From Ignavibacteriales bacterium (lineage in GTDB: Bacteria; Bacteroidota; Ignavibacteria; UBA10030), in assembly GCA_026390575.1 (NCBI GenBank), contig JAPLFR010000001.1:372001-436000 (forward strand): a stretch of 64,000 bases of DNA, written 5' to 3'. Below are positions 17,107 through 25,516 of the stretch, piece after piece. A program made the translations under genes and the position numbers. Each line of letters opens with the position of its first letter. Within the stretch, counting starts at the first letter, position 1. Under the pieces are notes generated by a model that ran no database searches, had not been told where the DNA came from, and worked only from the letters and a program-made list of their open reading frames with translations.

Positions 17107-18207
17107 TTAGTGCGGTGCATATAATCCAAATCCAAACGGAGAATATTGCATGGTGATACCAGCGGAATATGTTCCGCCATCACCAATCGTAAAAAAGAAT
17201 CCCGGTGAAAATGGCGAAGCGCTCAAGACACCGGGGTAAATGTTGAGACGAATGCGTTCCAGGTAGAATTCGGAAATGAGCAGCGACGCGAGAAGTGAGT
17301 TGTTCCGATCGTAAAATAATCCGCACGATGCTCCAACATGGATAGAATTGGTTCCGATGCCATTTGTTTCATCAACGACCCATACGCCCGTTTGTGTGGC
17401 GCCCGCGCCAAAAGAGACGGCGTTTTCGTTATCCGTTTTCACCGAGAGGCCGAGCAATGTCGATTTGCCGAGATACAGGAATGCGCTGGTGTGTTTCGAT
17501 TCAGTGATCGGATAGCGCGCGACAAAACTATGGCCAAAGTTTCTAAAAGAAAGCGGCCTAAAAGAGAAAGACGGCTGCGGCGACCAGTCGTTCAAACCAA
17601 ACTCGGAAGAAAAATATTCTGCAACACCGTCGAAACTAAAAAACACAATTCCAAGCGGATCGAATATGCAGAAGTCGGCAATCGCATCAGTGTTCCCGTG
17701 AATAGAGGGGCCATTCTCAACAAGTTCATTGAGGAAGTGATAACCCATCGCTGTCGCTGCACCAAAGACAAAGGGCAGCGGATAACCGTGATAGTCGTAC
17801 CATTCAGAAAGTTTTCGGTACTCCATGCCGCCGCCGATCAGATGAAGAGTATAATTCGGGGCCCATTGTGCTTTTGTAATATTGAAACTTGTAGGAATCA
17901 CTTCCTGACTGAGAAATTTATTCCAGCCATACTCGCTAATATAGTAAGCCGGTGATGTAACACTTCGCCAGACACTTGTGCCCTGTGTGTTCCATAAAAT
18001 GTCGTCTGCCCTGGTTGAACTGCTGTATGACTGAAGTACATCAAATCCGCCGTTCATGAGGACACCGATAGGATTAAACATTGCCTCCGAGCCGTAGTCG
18101 AGCGGCCTATAGAAAAAGTACTTCTTTTCTTGAGCAAAGACGACAGTGTTCCCTATGAGACATAAAGATAATATGATAATAATTTTTTGTACTAACATAT
18201 CTTTCAT
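17107..18207 (-). CDS. Putative envelope protein of unknown function, paralogue A
   Basis: A signal peptide (residues about 5-25, ending VVFAQ) precedes a mature part beginning EKKYFFYRPLDYGSE. Conserved blocks shared with the next upstream gene are PNYTLHLIGGGMEYRK, YHFLNELVENG and FDPLGI followed by FSFDGV. The C-terminal half alternates hydrophobic residues like a beta barrel and ends FGFGLYAPH. The conserved His/Glu/Asp residues in the first half suggest a membrane-linked catalytic or binding core, loosely like DUF2279/DUF3943 proteins, but this is inference. I chose ATG 18207; the 20 residues upstream look non-signal-like. ATG 18198 is also possible. Confidence 0.75.
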   Translation of the reverse strand: MKDMLVQKIIIILSLCLIGNTVVFAQEKKYFFYRPLDYGSEAMFNPIGVLMNGGFDVLQSYSSSTRADDILWNTQGTSVWRSVTSPAYYISEYGWNKFLSQEVIPTSFNITKAQWAPNYTLHLIGGGMEYRKLSEWYDYHGYPLPFVFGAATAMGYHFLNELVENGPSIHGNTDAIADFCIFDPLGIVFFSFDGVAEYFSSEFGLNDWSPQPSFSFRPLSFRNFGHSFVARYPITESKHTSAFLYLGKSTLLGLSVKTDNENAVSFGAGATQTGVWVVDETNGIGTNSIHVGASCGLFYDRNNSLLASLLISEFYLERIRLNIYPGVLSASPFSPGFFFTIGDGGTYSAGITMQYSPFGFGLYAPH

Positions 18208-18288
18208 TCTGAAATAATCTTTGTCAAAAATCATTAAGATAATACTCGGAATCATGCAATGATGCAAGCAGTTTCCTCATAGTGCTTA

Positions 18289-18308
18289 CAGCAGATAGAT
18301 ATCTGCTG
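18289..18308. other. Short hairpin between the two paralogous genes
   Basis: Eight-base arms CAGCAGAT (18289-18296) and ATCTGCTG (18301-18308) with an AGAT loop lie just past the stop of paralogue B in the gap before paralogue A. There is no T run on either side, so it may be a processing or mRNA-stability hairpin rather than a terminator. Confidence 0.45.
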
Positions 18309-18320
18309 CTCTTCAAACAC

Positions 18321-19418
18321 TCAAGGTTTATTCATACTTATACCAACAGGAAGAAACGATGCCGTTATTCCAAGAGTGAATGTGCCGCCTTTGCCAACAA
18401 GCAAGAAAAATCCTGGTGAGAATGATTTAATGGAGAATACACCGGGATAGATGTTTAAAAGTACAAGACCGCGAAAATTATCGGAGGCGATGAGCGACGC
18501 CATAAGAGAATTATTGCGATCCCAATATATTCCAGCACGAGGCCCCGTTGTTATGGTATTTCGCGGTACACCGTTAGCGTTAAAGGTTGTTTCAACAGTT
18601 CGAGAAGTTACTCCGACTCCTAGAGAGAGAGCATCTTCGTTGTTCGTTTTTAAAGAAAGTCCCAACTCTCCAAAGGAACCAAAATGATACAAAAGACTGG
18701 TTTTTCCCGATGCGGTGAGCGGATACTTCATGATAAAATTTTGTCCTGTGTTGTGAATGCCCAACGGCGAAAATGAGATCGCAGGTTGATTATTCCAATC
18801 GTTCAAGCTCACCTCTGAAGAAAAGAATCGGCAAACTCCATCAAAGCTGAATAACAGTATCCCCAAAGGATCAAAGATAAGGAGGTCGGCGATCGGATCG
18901 ACGTTTGGACCTTGATAGTCGCCATTCTCGACTATTTCGTTGATATAGTGATACCCCATAGTGCTGATGATCGCCCACACTGATGGTACCGAATAGCCAT
19001 AGTAATCGAACCATTCTACGGCTTTTCGGTACTCCATACCGCCGCCGATAAGATGTAATGTGTAATTGGGAAAGTACTGAGCGTTATCCATATTGAAGCT
19101 GCCCGGAATTACTTCGTGGAAGATGAACTCATGCCATCCATACTTGTTAATTTGTGGAAACGGTGCGATGATGTTATATCGGACATTCTTCTCGCCATTC
19201 TTCCATGGAATATCCGAAAGGGCAGATGAACGCCAGTACGATTGGAGTTCGTCAAACCCACCATTTGCGATCAGTGATATAGGATTAAAGGTTGACTCCG
19301 AACCATAGTTGACTGGATGGAAAAAGAAGTAATTCTTTTCCTGTGCGAGTGACTTGACAGAATAACAAAAGGAGAGGAAGGCAATGAAAAGAATTTGCAG
19401 GCGAAAAAAAGCTCTCAC
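18321..19418 (-). CDS. Putative envelope protein of unknown function, paralogue B
   Basis: This gene is a clear tandem paralogue of the one at 17107-18207: YFFFHPVNYGSESTFNPISL, PNYTLHLIGGGMEYRK, YHYINEIVENG, FDPLGILLFSFDGV and GIYWDRNNSLMASL all have counterparts in the same order. It has a signal peptide (hydrophobic residues 6-20, ending SLAQ) and a beta-rich C-terminal half. Its ATG at 19418 overlaps the stop of the mutase gene by 4 bases, so the two are translationally coupled. The pair probably arose by local duplication and has diverged well. Function is unknown; an outer-membrane location is inferred. Confidence 0.75.
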   Translation of the reverse strand: MRAFFRLQILFIAFLSFCYSVKSLAQEKNYFFFHPVNYGSESTFNPISLIANGGFDELQSYWRSSALSDIPWKNGEKNVRYNIIAPFPQINKYGWHEFIFHEVIPGSFNMDNAQYFPNYTLHLIGGGMEYRKAVEWFDYYGYSVPSVWAIISTMGYHYINEIVENGDYQGPNVDPIADLLIFDPLGILLFSFDGVCRFFSSEVSLNDWNNQPAISFSPLGIHNTGQNFIMKYPLTASGKTSLLYHFGSFGELGLSLKTNNEDALSLGVGVTSRTVETTFNANGVPRNTITTGPRAGIYWDRNNSLMASLIASDNFRGLVLLNIYPGVFSIKSFSPGFFLLVGKGGTFTLGITASFLPVGISMNKP

Positions 19419-20770
19419 TTCGCGAGTATCTCCTCGGTGAACTTCTTCACGAATTCGTCTGCTTCAGCTTTCGTATGTGCTTCCGCGATAATGCGGATGA
19501 TCGGTTCGGTGTTCGATTTCCGGAGATGCACCCATGCATCCGGGAAATCAATCTTCAATCCATCGTCGGTATTCATTACTCCAGTTGAAGAAAATTTCTC
19601 TTGAAGACGCTTCATAATCGCGTCAGCGTTTAGGCTGCCGAGTTCTATTTTCCCTTTTGTAATCAAATATTGAGGAAGTGTAGCTTTTAGTTCCGACATC
19701 GTGCCGCCGAACTCCAATAAACTTTGGAGAACAAGTCCGATGCCAACTATGGCGTCGCGGCCAAGATGCACTTTCGGAAGAATAACACCGCCGCTTCCTT
19801 CACCACCAATAATTGCCCCGACTTCCTTCATCCTTTTCGCAACATTGATTTCACCGACGGCTGTACGATATGTTGTTCCTCCATAGCGGTTTACTATATC
19901 ATCGACCGCTCTTGTCGTTGAAAGATTCACTACAACTTTCAGATTGTTCAGTTTTTCCTTTTTCAAAACAAAGTTGATGCAGGTTGCAATTGTGTATTCT
20001 TCAACAAATGGTTCACCTTTCTCGTTGATGAGGACGAGACGGTCAACATCGGGATCGACGGCAATTCCAATATCAGCTTTGACTTCGCGGACCTTTGCAC
20101 ATAGTGCAGTAAGATTTTCCGGGATTGGTTCAGGTGTATGACCAAATATGCCGGTGACTTCACAATAAAGCGGAGTGACTTCACAGCCAAGTTTTTCCAA
20201 CAAACGCGGAACGATAATTCCGCCAGCCGAATTCACACAATCTAGCACAACTTTAAATTTGCGAGCGCGAATCTTTCCAGTATCGATATAGGCAAGCGAT
20301 AGCACTTGGCAGATATGTTCATCTAAAAACGCTTCGTTCAACTCATACGTGCCTTGCTTATCCCACGGAACATATTTTGCAGAATGTTCGGCAAGATGCC
20401 AGAACTTCAGATTTTCATCTGCATCCAAAAATAATCCAGTGGGCGCAAAGAATTTCAATCCGTTCCACATCATAGGATTATGGCTTGCAGTAATTGAAAT
20501 ACCGCCGGTGGATTTTAGTTTCTCGACGGCAAGTGCGACAGTTGGTGTTGGACAGATCCCCAAATCAGTCACATTGCAGCCCATTTGGCGTAGTGTGGAA
20601 ACGACGATGTCTAAAATGTTCTTGCCTGTAACGCGGCCGTCCCTGCCAACGATAATATGACCACGATTGCAGAACTCAGAGTACGCCGATGCATATTTGA
20701 CAATTGTTTCGGGGGTCAAAGTTTCGCCGACGACACCGCGAATTCCAGAGATACTTACCATTAATGCCAT
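19415..20770 (-). CDS. Phosphoglucomutase/phosphomannomutase family protein (PMM/PGM/GlmM-like)
   Basis: An alpha-D-phosphohexomutase of 451 residues. The phosphoserine is S96 in TASHNP, the metal-binding loop is DPDVDR (239-244), and the sugar-binding loop reads GGEGSGGVI rather than the GEQSGH of typical bacterial GlmM. The C-terminal phosphate-binding segment has SNTEPIIRIIAEA. The loop resembles archaeal-type phosphoglucosamine/phosphomannomutases, so the exact hexose substrate is unsure. It is the first gene of the nine-gene minus-strand run, coupled to paralogue B by a 4-base overlap. Confidence 0.92.
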   Translation of the reverse strand: MALMVSISGIRGVVGETLTPETIVKYASAYSEFCNRGHIIVGRDGRVTGKNILDIVVSTLRQMGCNVTDLGICPTPTVALAVEKLKSTGGISITASHNPMMWNGLKFFAPTGLFLDADENLKFWHLAEHSAKYVPWDKQGTYELNEAFLDEHICQVLSLAYIDTGKIRARKFKVVLDCVNSAGGIIVPRLLEKLGCEVTPLYCEVTGIFGHTPEPIPENLTALCAKVREVKADIGIAVDPDVDRLVLINEKGEPFVEEYTIATCINFVLKKEKLNNLKVVVNLSTTRAVDDIVNRYGGTTYRTAVGEINVAKRMKEVGAIIGGEGSGGVILPKVHLGRDAIVGIGLVLQSLLEFGGTMSELKATLPQYLITKGKIELGSLNADAIMKRLQEKFSSTGVMNTDDGLKIDFPDAWVHLRKSNTEPIIRIIAEAHTKAEADEFVKKFTEEILAK

Positions 20771-20958
20771 GAAAAATTCCTATAATTTCAGCGATAATCT
20801 ACACAGAAAGGTATGGAGAAGCAAGATGCAGGCAGCTTGTACTGTGAGAAACTCATTTCTTGAACCAGCAGGGGCGATGAAGGCCGCTTTTTAAAAGTTG
20901 AAATTGGAATAAATTACATGTAAAGTTCTGGTGATCAAATGAAGGAGGTGCTCTACCG

Positions 20959-21048
20959 ATGCACCATCGTTTTACTGTTCCGAGAAATTTAAAACACTCG
21001 CATTCAACACAAACGCATAATAGAATAGAATCACCATGCCACTCCTGA
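20959..21048 (+). CDS. Possible 29-codon leader ORF overlapping the MFS gene start
   Basis: A near-perfect ribosome site AAGGAGGT (20942-20949) is followed 9 to 10 bases later by ATG 20959. The frame stays open for 29 codons and stops (TGA) at 21046-21048, overlapping the first 13 bases of the MFS gene (ATG 21036). The peptide has five His and one Cys and no hydrophobic segment. The MFS start has no ribosome site of its own, so the arrangement would allow translational coupling. Whether the peptide is made is not known. Confidence 0.35.
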   Translation: MHHRFTVPRNLKHSHSTQTHNRIESPCHS

Positions 21049-22298
21049 GTGAATACGAAAAGCCCGTAAAACAACATTACGAAATCCTTTTCATGTGCTG
21101 GGCAGGATGGGTATTTGATTTCTATGATCTTATTTTGTTCTCATTCCTGCTCATTCCAATAGGTAAAGAGCTTCATCTCTCAAACGTCGGGCTTTCGTAT
21201 GTGCTTGGCGCATCGCTTGCCGCGACTGCGATCGGAGGAGTAATTTTTGGTGTCCTCTCCGACCGCTTCGGCCGTAAAAGCGTGTTGCAATGGACTATAC
21301 TCACATACAGTGTTGGAACATTTCTTTGCGGGTTAGCTTCATCGCTGGAAGTATTGTTACTCTTTAGAATCATTACTGGCCTCGGTGTCGGCGGCGAGTG
21401 GGCAACCGGCCAGACATATGTAGGTGAATCCTTTCCGCCCAAAGTGCGGGGGAGATATGGCGCCGTGATGCAAACTGGCGCTCCGTTTGGTATTGTGCTT
21501 GCATCGATTGTTGGCGGATTTGTCGCACCTGAGATCGGATGGCGGTTATGTTTCTTTCTCTCAATCCTTCCCGCACTACTCGTCCTTTTTATCCGAAAAA
21601 GATTGCCTGAATCCGATGTGTGGCTTGAACGAAAACGATTGAGCGCAGAAAATACACGTTCTATGGAAGCAATTGCCGCCGAACGAAGGAGTAAATTTTT
21701 ACAATTATTCTCTCCCGCACACAGAGTCATATTCTCCAAGGCTCTTATTCTTGCAATTTTTGATATGTCAGCATATTGGTTTACATACAGCTGGCTGCCA
21801 GGATATCTCCAACAGCAGAGGCAGTTTACGATTGCCAAATCGGCGGTATGGATGTTGGTAACACAGGCCGGCGGGCTGCTCGGATATCTCACCTTCGGCT
21901 ACGCGGCAGACTCGCTCGGCAGGAGGCCTGCATATTCGATCTATTCCTGCATTATGGCAATCGGTTTGATCATGATTACATTAATGTGGGACGTCGTTGT
22001 CGTTTTTCCTTTGCTTGCATTGGTTTTTATGTTTCTCGTCGGTTATGGGACAGGTATGTTCAGCGGATACGGCCCGCTCTTTGCCGAGCTCTTCCCTACT
22101 TCGATCCGCAACACGGCCATGGGCTCGGCGTTTAACCTTGCACGTGGCGTACAATTTTTTACACCCGTGATCATTGCGTTGATTGCCGAGGAGTACGGAC
22201 TCGGAGGCGGTATCTCACTCGCTGCCCTTTTTGCATTGCTGACCGGTGCATGGATCTGGGTTTTTCCTGAGACTAAGGGAAAAAAGATTGACATATAA
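21036..22298 (+). CDS. MFS transporter (sugar/organic-acid:proton symporter type)
   Basis: The 420-residue protein has about 12 transmembrane helices. The cytoplasmic loop 2-3 motif is GVLSDRFGRKSVLQ, and helix 4 has RIITGLGVGGEWATGQTYVGESFPPKVRGRYG, a pattern of the AAHS/MHS and lactate/sialate-type major facilitator branch. The N-terminal WAGWVFDFYDLILFSF carries the DFYD motif also typical of these symporters. The substrate is probably a carboxylate or related anion, but this is not settled by sequence. It stands alone between the divergent mutase gene and a repeat-rich gap. The start has no ribosome site but overlaps a possible leader ORF. Confidence 0.88.
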   Translation: MPLLSEYEKPVKQHYEILFMCWAGWVFDFYDLILFSFLLIPIGKELHLSNVGLSYVLGASLAATAIGGVIFGVLSDRFGRKSVLQWTILTYSVGTFLCGLASSLEVLLLFRIITGLGVGGEWATGQTYVGESFPPKVRGRYGAVMQTGAPFGIVLASIVGGFVAPEIGWRLCFFLSILPALLVLFIRKRLPESDVWLERKRLSAENTRSMEAIAAERRSKFLQLFSPAHRVIFSKALILAIFDMSAYWFTYSWLPGYLQQQRQFTIAKSAVWMLVTQAGGLLGYLTFGYAADSLGRRPAYSIYSCIMAIGLIMITLMWDVVVVFPLLALVFMFLVGYGTGMFSGYGPLFAELFPTSIRNTAMGSAFNLARGVQFFTPVIIALIAEEYGLGGGISLAALFALLTGAWIWVFPETKGKKIDI

Positions 22299-22310
22299 TT
22301 TGAGAATAAG

Positions 22311-22806
22311 AAGCGTTGAATCTCTGCTTCAAAACAGAGATGGAAGCTGAGCTTCGGAGTAGTAATGTTCCCAACGTTGAGATTAGGAATGAGAGGTTGG
22401 AATGGGGCCGGGAGTGTAACTTCCTTCCAACTTGTGGATACAATGAGTCGATGAATCTGTGAGCCATTGAGTAGATGAGTGTAGAGTCCGGTCACTGACC
22501 GGACAAGAATAAATAAACATTCTGCCGGGAAAGAAATTTATTAGCCATTAAGGTCGGGAGTAAAGCTCTCTCCCGGCTAGGATTATCCGATCTGATGATC
22601 GGATTCTACAGAAACAGCTTTTGGATTGACACTGTAAAAAATATTCCCAAACAGTATTGAAAGATTTTGGCCTCGTTCCCAAACTCCGTTTGGGAATGGG
22701 AATCGTTGAAGCTCTGCTTCAAAACAGAGACGAAGAGGTTGGAATTTAAGTAACTAGACAGGACTTAAAAGGAATAAATCGATAAATGTCCGACGAGTCG
22801 TCGGAC
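22311..22806. repeat. Cluster of intergenic palindromic repeats
   Basis: The 570-base gap between the MFS gene and the AMMECR1 gene has no credible ORF and holds at least six hairpins. A direct repeat, CGTTGAA then (T/G)CTCTGCTTCAAAACAGAGA, occurs at 22314-22340 and again at 22704-22730 with one mismatch in 27 bases. Palindromes with 8 to 9 base arms lie at 22486-22504 (GTCCGGTCA arm), 22585-22604 (ATCCGATC arm), 22676-22696 (TTCCCAAAC arm) and 22788-22806 (GTCCGACGA arm). A weaker nested one lies at 22524-22577. They look like REP-type elements of several families. Confidence 0.8.
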
Positions 22807-22868
22807 TCTTCAGTGTTATCCTCTTGAATGTTTGCCTCTGCATCCCTACCTTATTATCGTAAAAAGAG

Positions 22869-23453
22869 ATGAAGGCAATTTCTATGGACTTGACAAACGA
22901 AGAGAAACGCACACTATTAAAGATTGCCCGTTCCGCAATTACTTCGGCACTTGAAAATAAAACACTTCCATCGCTCAAATTTCAAAGTGAAGCTTTAAAT
23001 CGCCGCTCCGGTGTTTTCGTAACACTGCGAATCGGTGAAGACCTACGCGGCTGCATCGGTTATATTGAGCCGTTGTTTCCCCTTGCAAGTGCAACACAGG
23101 AAGTCGCAGTGAAAGCCGCGATGGAAGATCCGCGGTTCATGCCGGTTACACCGCCTGAATTGATTAGGATATCAATTGAAATATCAGTTCTTTCGCCACT
23201 AGAAGAATTGATTGACATAGAAACAATTGAAATTGGCAAGCATGGTTTGGTGATTGACGCAGGATATCGACGCGGATTGTTATTACCGCAGGTGGCAACA
23301 GAATACAATTGGGACCGCAAACAATTTCTTAAGCAAGTCTCTTTGAAAGCTGGATTGCCGCCAGATGCCTGGAAACGAAAAGAAGTAAAACTCTTTGCAT
23401 TCACAGTCGAGAAATTCGATGAATCTGAGTTCGTATTATCAGAGGAGAAATAA
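22869..23453 (+). CDS. AMMECR1 domain protein (AmmeMemoRadiSam system protein A)
   Basis: The conserved LRGCIG is at residues 59-64, followed by IEPLFPLASATQEVAVKAAMEDPRFMPVTPPEL, the core of the AMMECR1 family. In many bacteria and archaea this family is encoded with a Memo-like protein and a radical SAM enzyme, a set whose chemistry is still poorly known. Here only the Memo gene follows, 5 bases downstream. ATG 22869 is used; ATG 22884 (MDLTN) is an alternative. Length of 190 to 194 residues is normal and no signal peptide is present. Confidence 0.92.
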   Translation: MKAISMDLTNEEKRTLLKIARSAITSALENKTLPSLKFQSEALNRRSGVFVTLRIGEDLRGCIGYIEPLFPLASATQEVAVKAAMEDPRFMPVTPPELIRISIEISVLSPLEELIDIETIEIGKHGLVIDAGYRRGLLLPQVATEYNWDRKQFLKQVSLKAGLPPDAWKRKEVKLFAFTVEKFDESEFVLSEEK

Positions 23454-23458
23454 TTTCA

Positions 23459-24286
23459 ATGCGTGAGAAGCATACCGTTCGTCCGCCATCCGTTGCCGGA
23501 CTATTTTATGAGGGCTCACCGGATGTTCTGCGAAAGGACATTGATGAATACTTAAAACTTGCACGAGTTCCGAAATTGAAGGGTACGGTGCGTGGATTGG
23601 TATCACCTCATGCGGGATATGTCTATTCTGGGTTCACAGCGGCACATGCATATAAAATGATTGCAGAAATCAAATATGATTGTGTTATCGTTGTGGGACC
23701 AAGTCATCGTGAATATTTTAACGGCATTTCAATCTATCCGGGGGATGCATACGAAACACCGCTGGGAATAATTCCTGTGAACAAGGAAATCAGAGAAGAA
23801 TTATTAGAAGAGAAAAATGGTATCGTTGCATCGGATGCGGGACATCGTTCAGAACATTCGATTGAAGTTCAATTACCGTTCCTTCAGAGCGTGCTTGGTG
23901 ATTTTTCATTTGTGCCGGTTATTATGGGAGACCAGCGCCGGGAGTTGTGCAATGGGCTGGCAGAAGCGATTGTACGAATCGCAAAGAATCGCAATATCCT
24001 GCTCGTCGCGAGCAGTGATCTTTCGCATTATCATCCCTACGATGAAGCGGTGATGCTTGATAACGGCGTCATAAGTGAAGTGGAGAAATTTAATTCAGAA
24101 ACTTTTATCAATAAAATGGAATCACATTCATTTGAGGCGTGCGGCGGTGGACCTATTGCAGCAGTCATGAATGCAGCGCAGCAACTAGGAGCAAGTAAAG
24201 CAGAGGTTCTCTATTACTGTAACTCCGGCGATGTCACTGGTGAAAAGGACGGCGTTGTCGGATACCTTGCAGCTGCATTTGTATAA
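23459..24286 (+). CDS. Memo-like protein (AmmeMemoRadiSam system protein B)
   Basis: This 275-residue protein has the MEMO1/LigB-like fold signature. Putative metal or active-site residues are H51 in SPHAGYVYSG, H83 in GPSHRE, H190 in SSDLSHYHP and C228 in FEACGGGP, matching the His/His/Cys arrangement described for MEMO1. It lies 5 bases after the AMMECR1 gene and must be cotranscribed with it. The radical SAM partner (protein AmrS) usually found with them is not in the window. A catalytic role, possibly redox or dioxygenase-like, is inferred from the family. Confidence 0.92.
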   Translation: MREKHTVRPPSVAGLFYEGSPDVLRKDIDEYLKLARVPKLKGTVRGLVSPHAGYVYSGFTAAHAYKMIAEIKYDCVIVVGPSHREYFNGISIYPGDAYETPLGIIPVNKEIREELLEEKNGIVASDAGHRSEHSIEVQLPFLQSVLGDFSFVPVIMGDQRRELCNGLAEAIVRIAKNRNILLVASSDLSHYHPYDEAVMLDNGVISEVEKFNSETFINKMESHSFEACGGGPIAAVMNAAQQLGASKAEVLYYCNSGDVTGEKDGVVGYLAAAFV

Positions 24287-24338
24287 AGAATTGATGTTAT
24301 GCACTGGAGATTCTTTAAAAAGCATTATAGCTATTATA

Positions 24339-24506
24339 TGGTTGTCCACCTCCCCATCCCGATATAATTATAGATCGTGTCGGGATTTGAGGCTTTCTAA
24401 AAAGTCCGGAGTTGTCATGCTGAACTCGTTTCAGCATCTGTCTTTTGTAAAAAATTAGACCCCGAAACAAGTTCGGGGTGACATTTTCTTTCTTTTTGGA
24501 CAACCA
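24339..24506. repeat. Composite inverted-repeat element with nested hairpins
   Basis: This fills the 306-base gap between the Memo and DUF2520 genes. Outer 10-base inverted repeats are TGGTTGTCCA (24339-24348) and TGGACAACCA (24497-24506). Inside is a hairpin with arms ATCCCGAT and GTCGGGAT (about 24355-24386). A second composite unit at 24414-24482 has ends GTCA and TGAC. It contains arms ATGCTGA/TCAGCAT (24417-24437) and ACCCCGAA/TTCGGGGT (24459-24479). The inner unit resembles the interspersed repeats built on TGCTGAACTCGTTTCAGCA seen in many bacterial genomes. No coding sequence is present. Confidence 0.75.
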
Positions 24507-24592
24507 CGATGAAGTGGTGATGTACATTCTTCTTTTTCATTCCTTGTTTATCAAGATATAAAATGGTTTTTGTCATACCAGTAGGGAATTAA

Positions 24593-25486
24593 ATGCAGCA
24601 TAAGAATTTATACGCAGTGAGCATCATTGGTGCAGGCAAAGTTGGAACAACACTTGCAATGCTGTTACATCGTGCAGGCTATCGTATCGTTTCCGTTGTG
24701 AGTAAAAAGAAAAGTTCCGCGAGAAAACTGGCACGTCTTGTCGGATGTAAAAATATGTCAGATTCTCTTTCTGATATTCATCCTGCGACGAGAATTATTG
24801 TTATTGCAGTGCCAGAGGAAGATATCTTGGGAATCGCAGAAGAGATTGCGACGCACCCGCATCTCGATTTCTCAAAACTCGCCGTCGTCCACACTTCCGG
24901 CTCGCTCACGAGTGATGCTTTATTGCCATTGAGAAGGGAAGGGGCTTTGGTATTTTCACTTCATCCGATGCAATCTTTTTCAAAGGCATTAACGGTTATC
25001 CATCAAATAGCGCGGATGAAGAATGTTTGTTATGGATTTGAAGGAAACAAAGCGGCCGTCCCATTAGCCCGCCGACTCGTGAAAGCTTTGCGCGGTACAT
25101 TCGTTCGGATTCCAAAAGAAGAAAAATTTTTGTATCATATAGCGTGCGTTTTTGCTTCCAACTATTCAGCAGCGCTGCTTGGAGTGGTAGATGAATTGGC
25201 GAAACACATTGGCGGAGGAATAAGACTTTCACATTTTGAGCCATTGGTACGAACGAGTATAGAAAACGTTTTTCAGTTAACGCCGAACATGGCGCTCACT
25301 GGGCCCATTGCACGCGGGAGTTCCAAAACAGTTGAACATCATGTACTTGAGCTTCGAAAAATCGATACATCGTTAGCTTTATTGTATCAGCAAATCGGAT
25401 TGCAGGCCCTCAAGATGGCGGTAAAGAAAAAATCGATCAGGCCAAAGGTTGCGAAGCAGATCAGGCGAATACTTACATCAAACTAA
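24593..25486 (+). CDS. Rossmann-fold NAD(P)-binding protein with DUF2520 domain
   Basis: The N-terminal Rossmann domain starts SIIGAGKVGTTLAMLLHRAGY (dinucleotide-binding GxGxxG at about residues 12-17) and includes IVIAVPEEDI and VVHTSGSL. The helical C-terminal half fits DUF2520, with LHPMQSF, FASNYSAALLGVVDEL and LTGPIARGSSKTVEHH. The architecture is like pyrroline-5-carboxylate or 6-phosphogluconate dehydrogenases, and the substrate is unknown. ATG at 24593. The nucleotidyltransferase gene follows after 30 bases, probably on the same transcript. Confidence 0.9.
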   Translation: MQHKNLYAVSIIGAGKVGTTLAMLLHRAGYRIVSVVSKKKSSARKLARLVGCKNMSDSLSDIHPATRIIVIAVPEEDILGIAEEIATHPHLDFSKLAVVHTSGSLTSDALLPLRREGALVFSLHPMQSFSKALTVIHQIARMKNVCYGFEGNKAAVPLARRLVKALRGTFVRIPKEEKFLYHIACVFASNYSAALLGVVDELAKHIGGGIRLSHFEPLVRTSIENVFQLTPNMALTGPIARGSSKTVEHHVLELRKIDTSLALLYQQIGLQALKMAVKKKSIRPKVAKQIRRILTSN

Positions 25487-25516
25487 ATCGTAAAATGACA
25501 GTGTAAAGGAAAATCA

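Noticed and set aside
17338-17955. 205-residue open frame on the plus strand
   Set aside because: It is antisense to paralogue A, which has a signal peptide and a paralogue in the same frame.
20942-20966. D-arm-like sequence on the minus strand (GGTGC..GGTAGAGCACC), suggesting a tRNA
   Set aside because: No anticodon arm, T-arm at the right distance, or acceptor stem could be folded around it.
21173-21892. 239-residue open frame on the minus strand
   Set aside because: It is antisense to the MFS transporter gene and shows no conserved motif.
22311-22806. CRISPR array
   Set aside because: Repeats differ in length and sequence, spacing is irregular and no cas gene is present.
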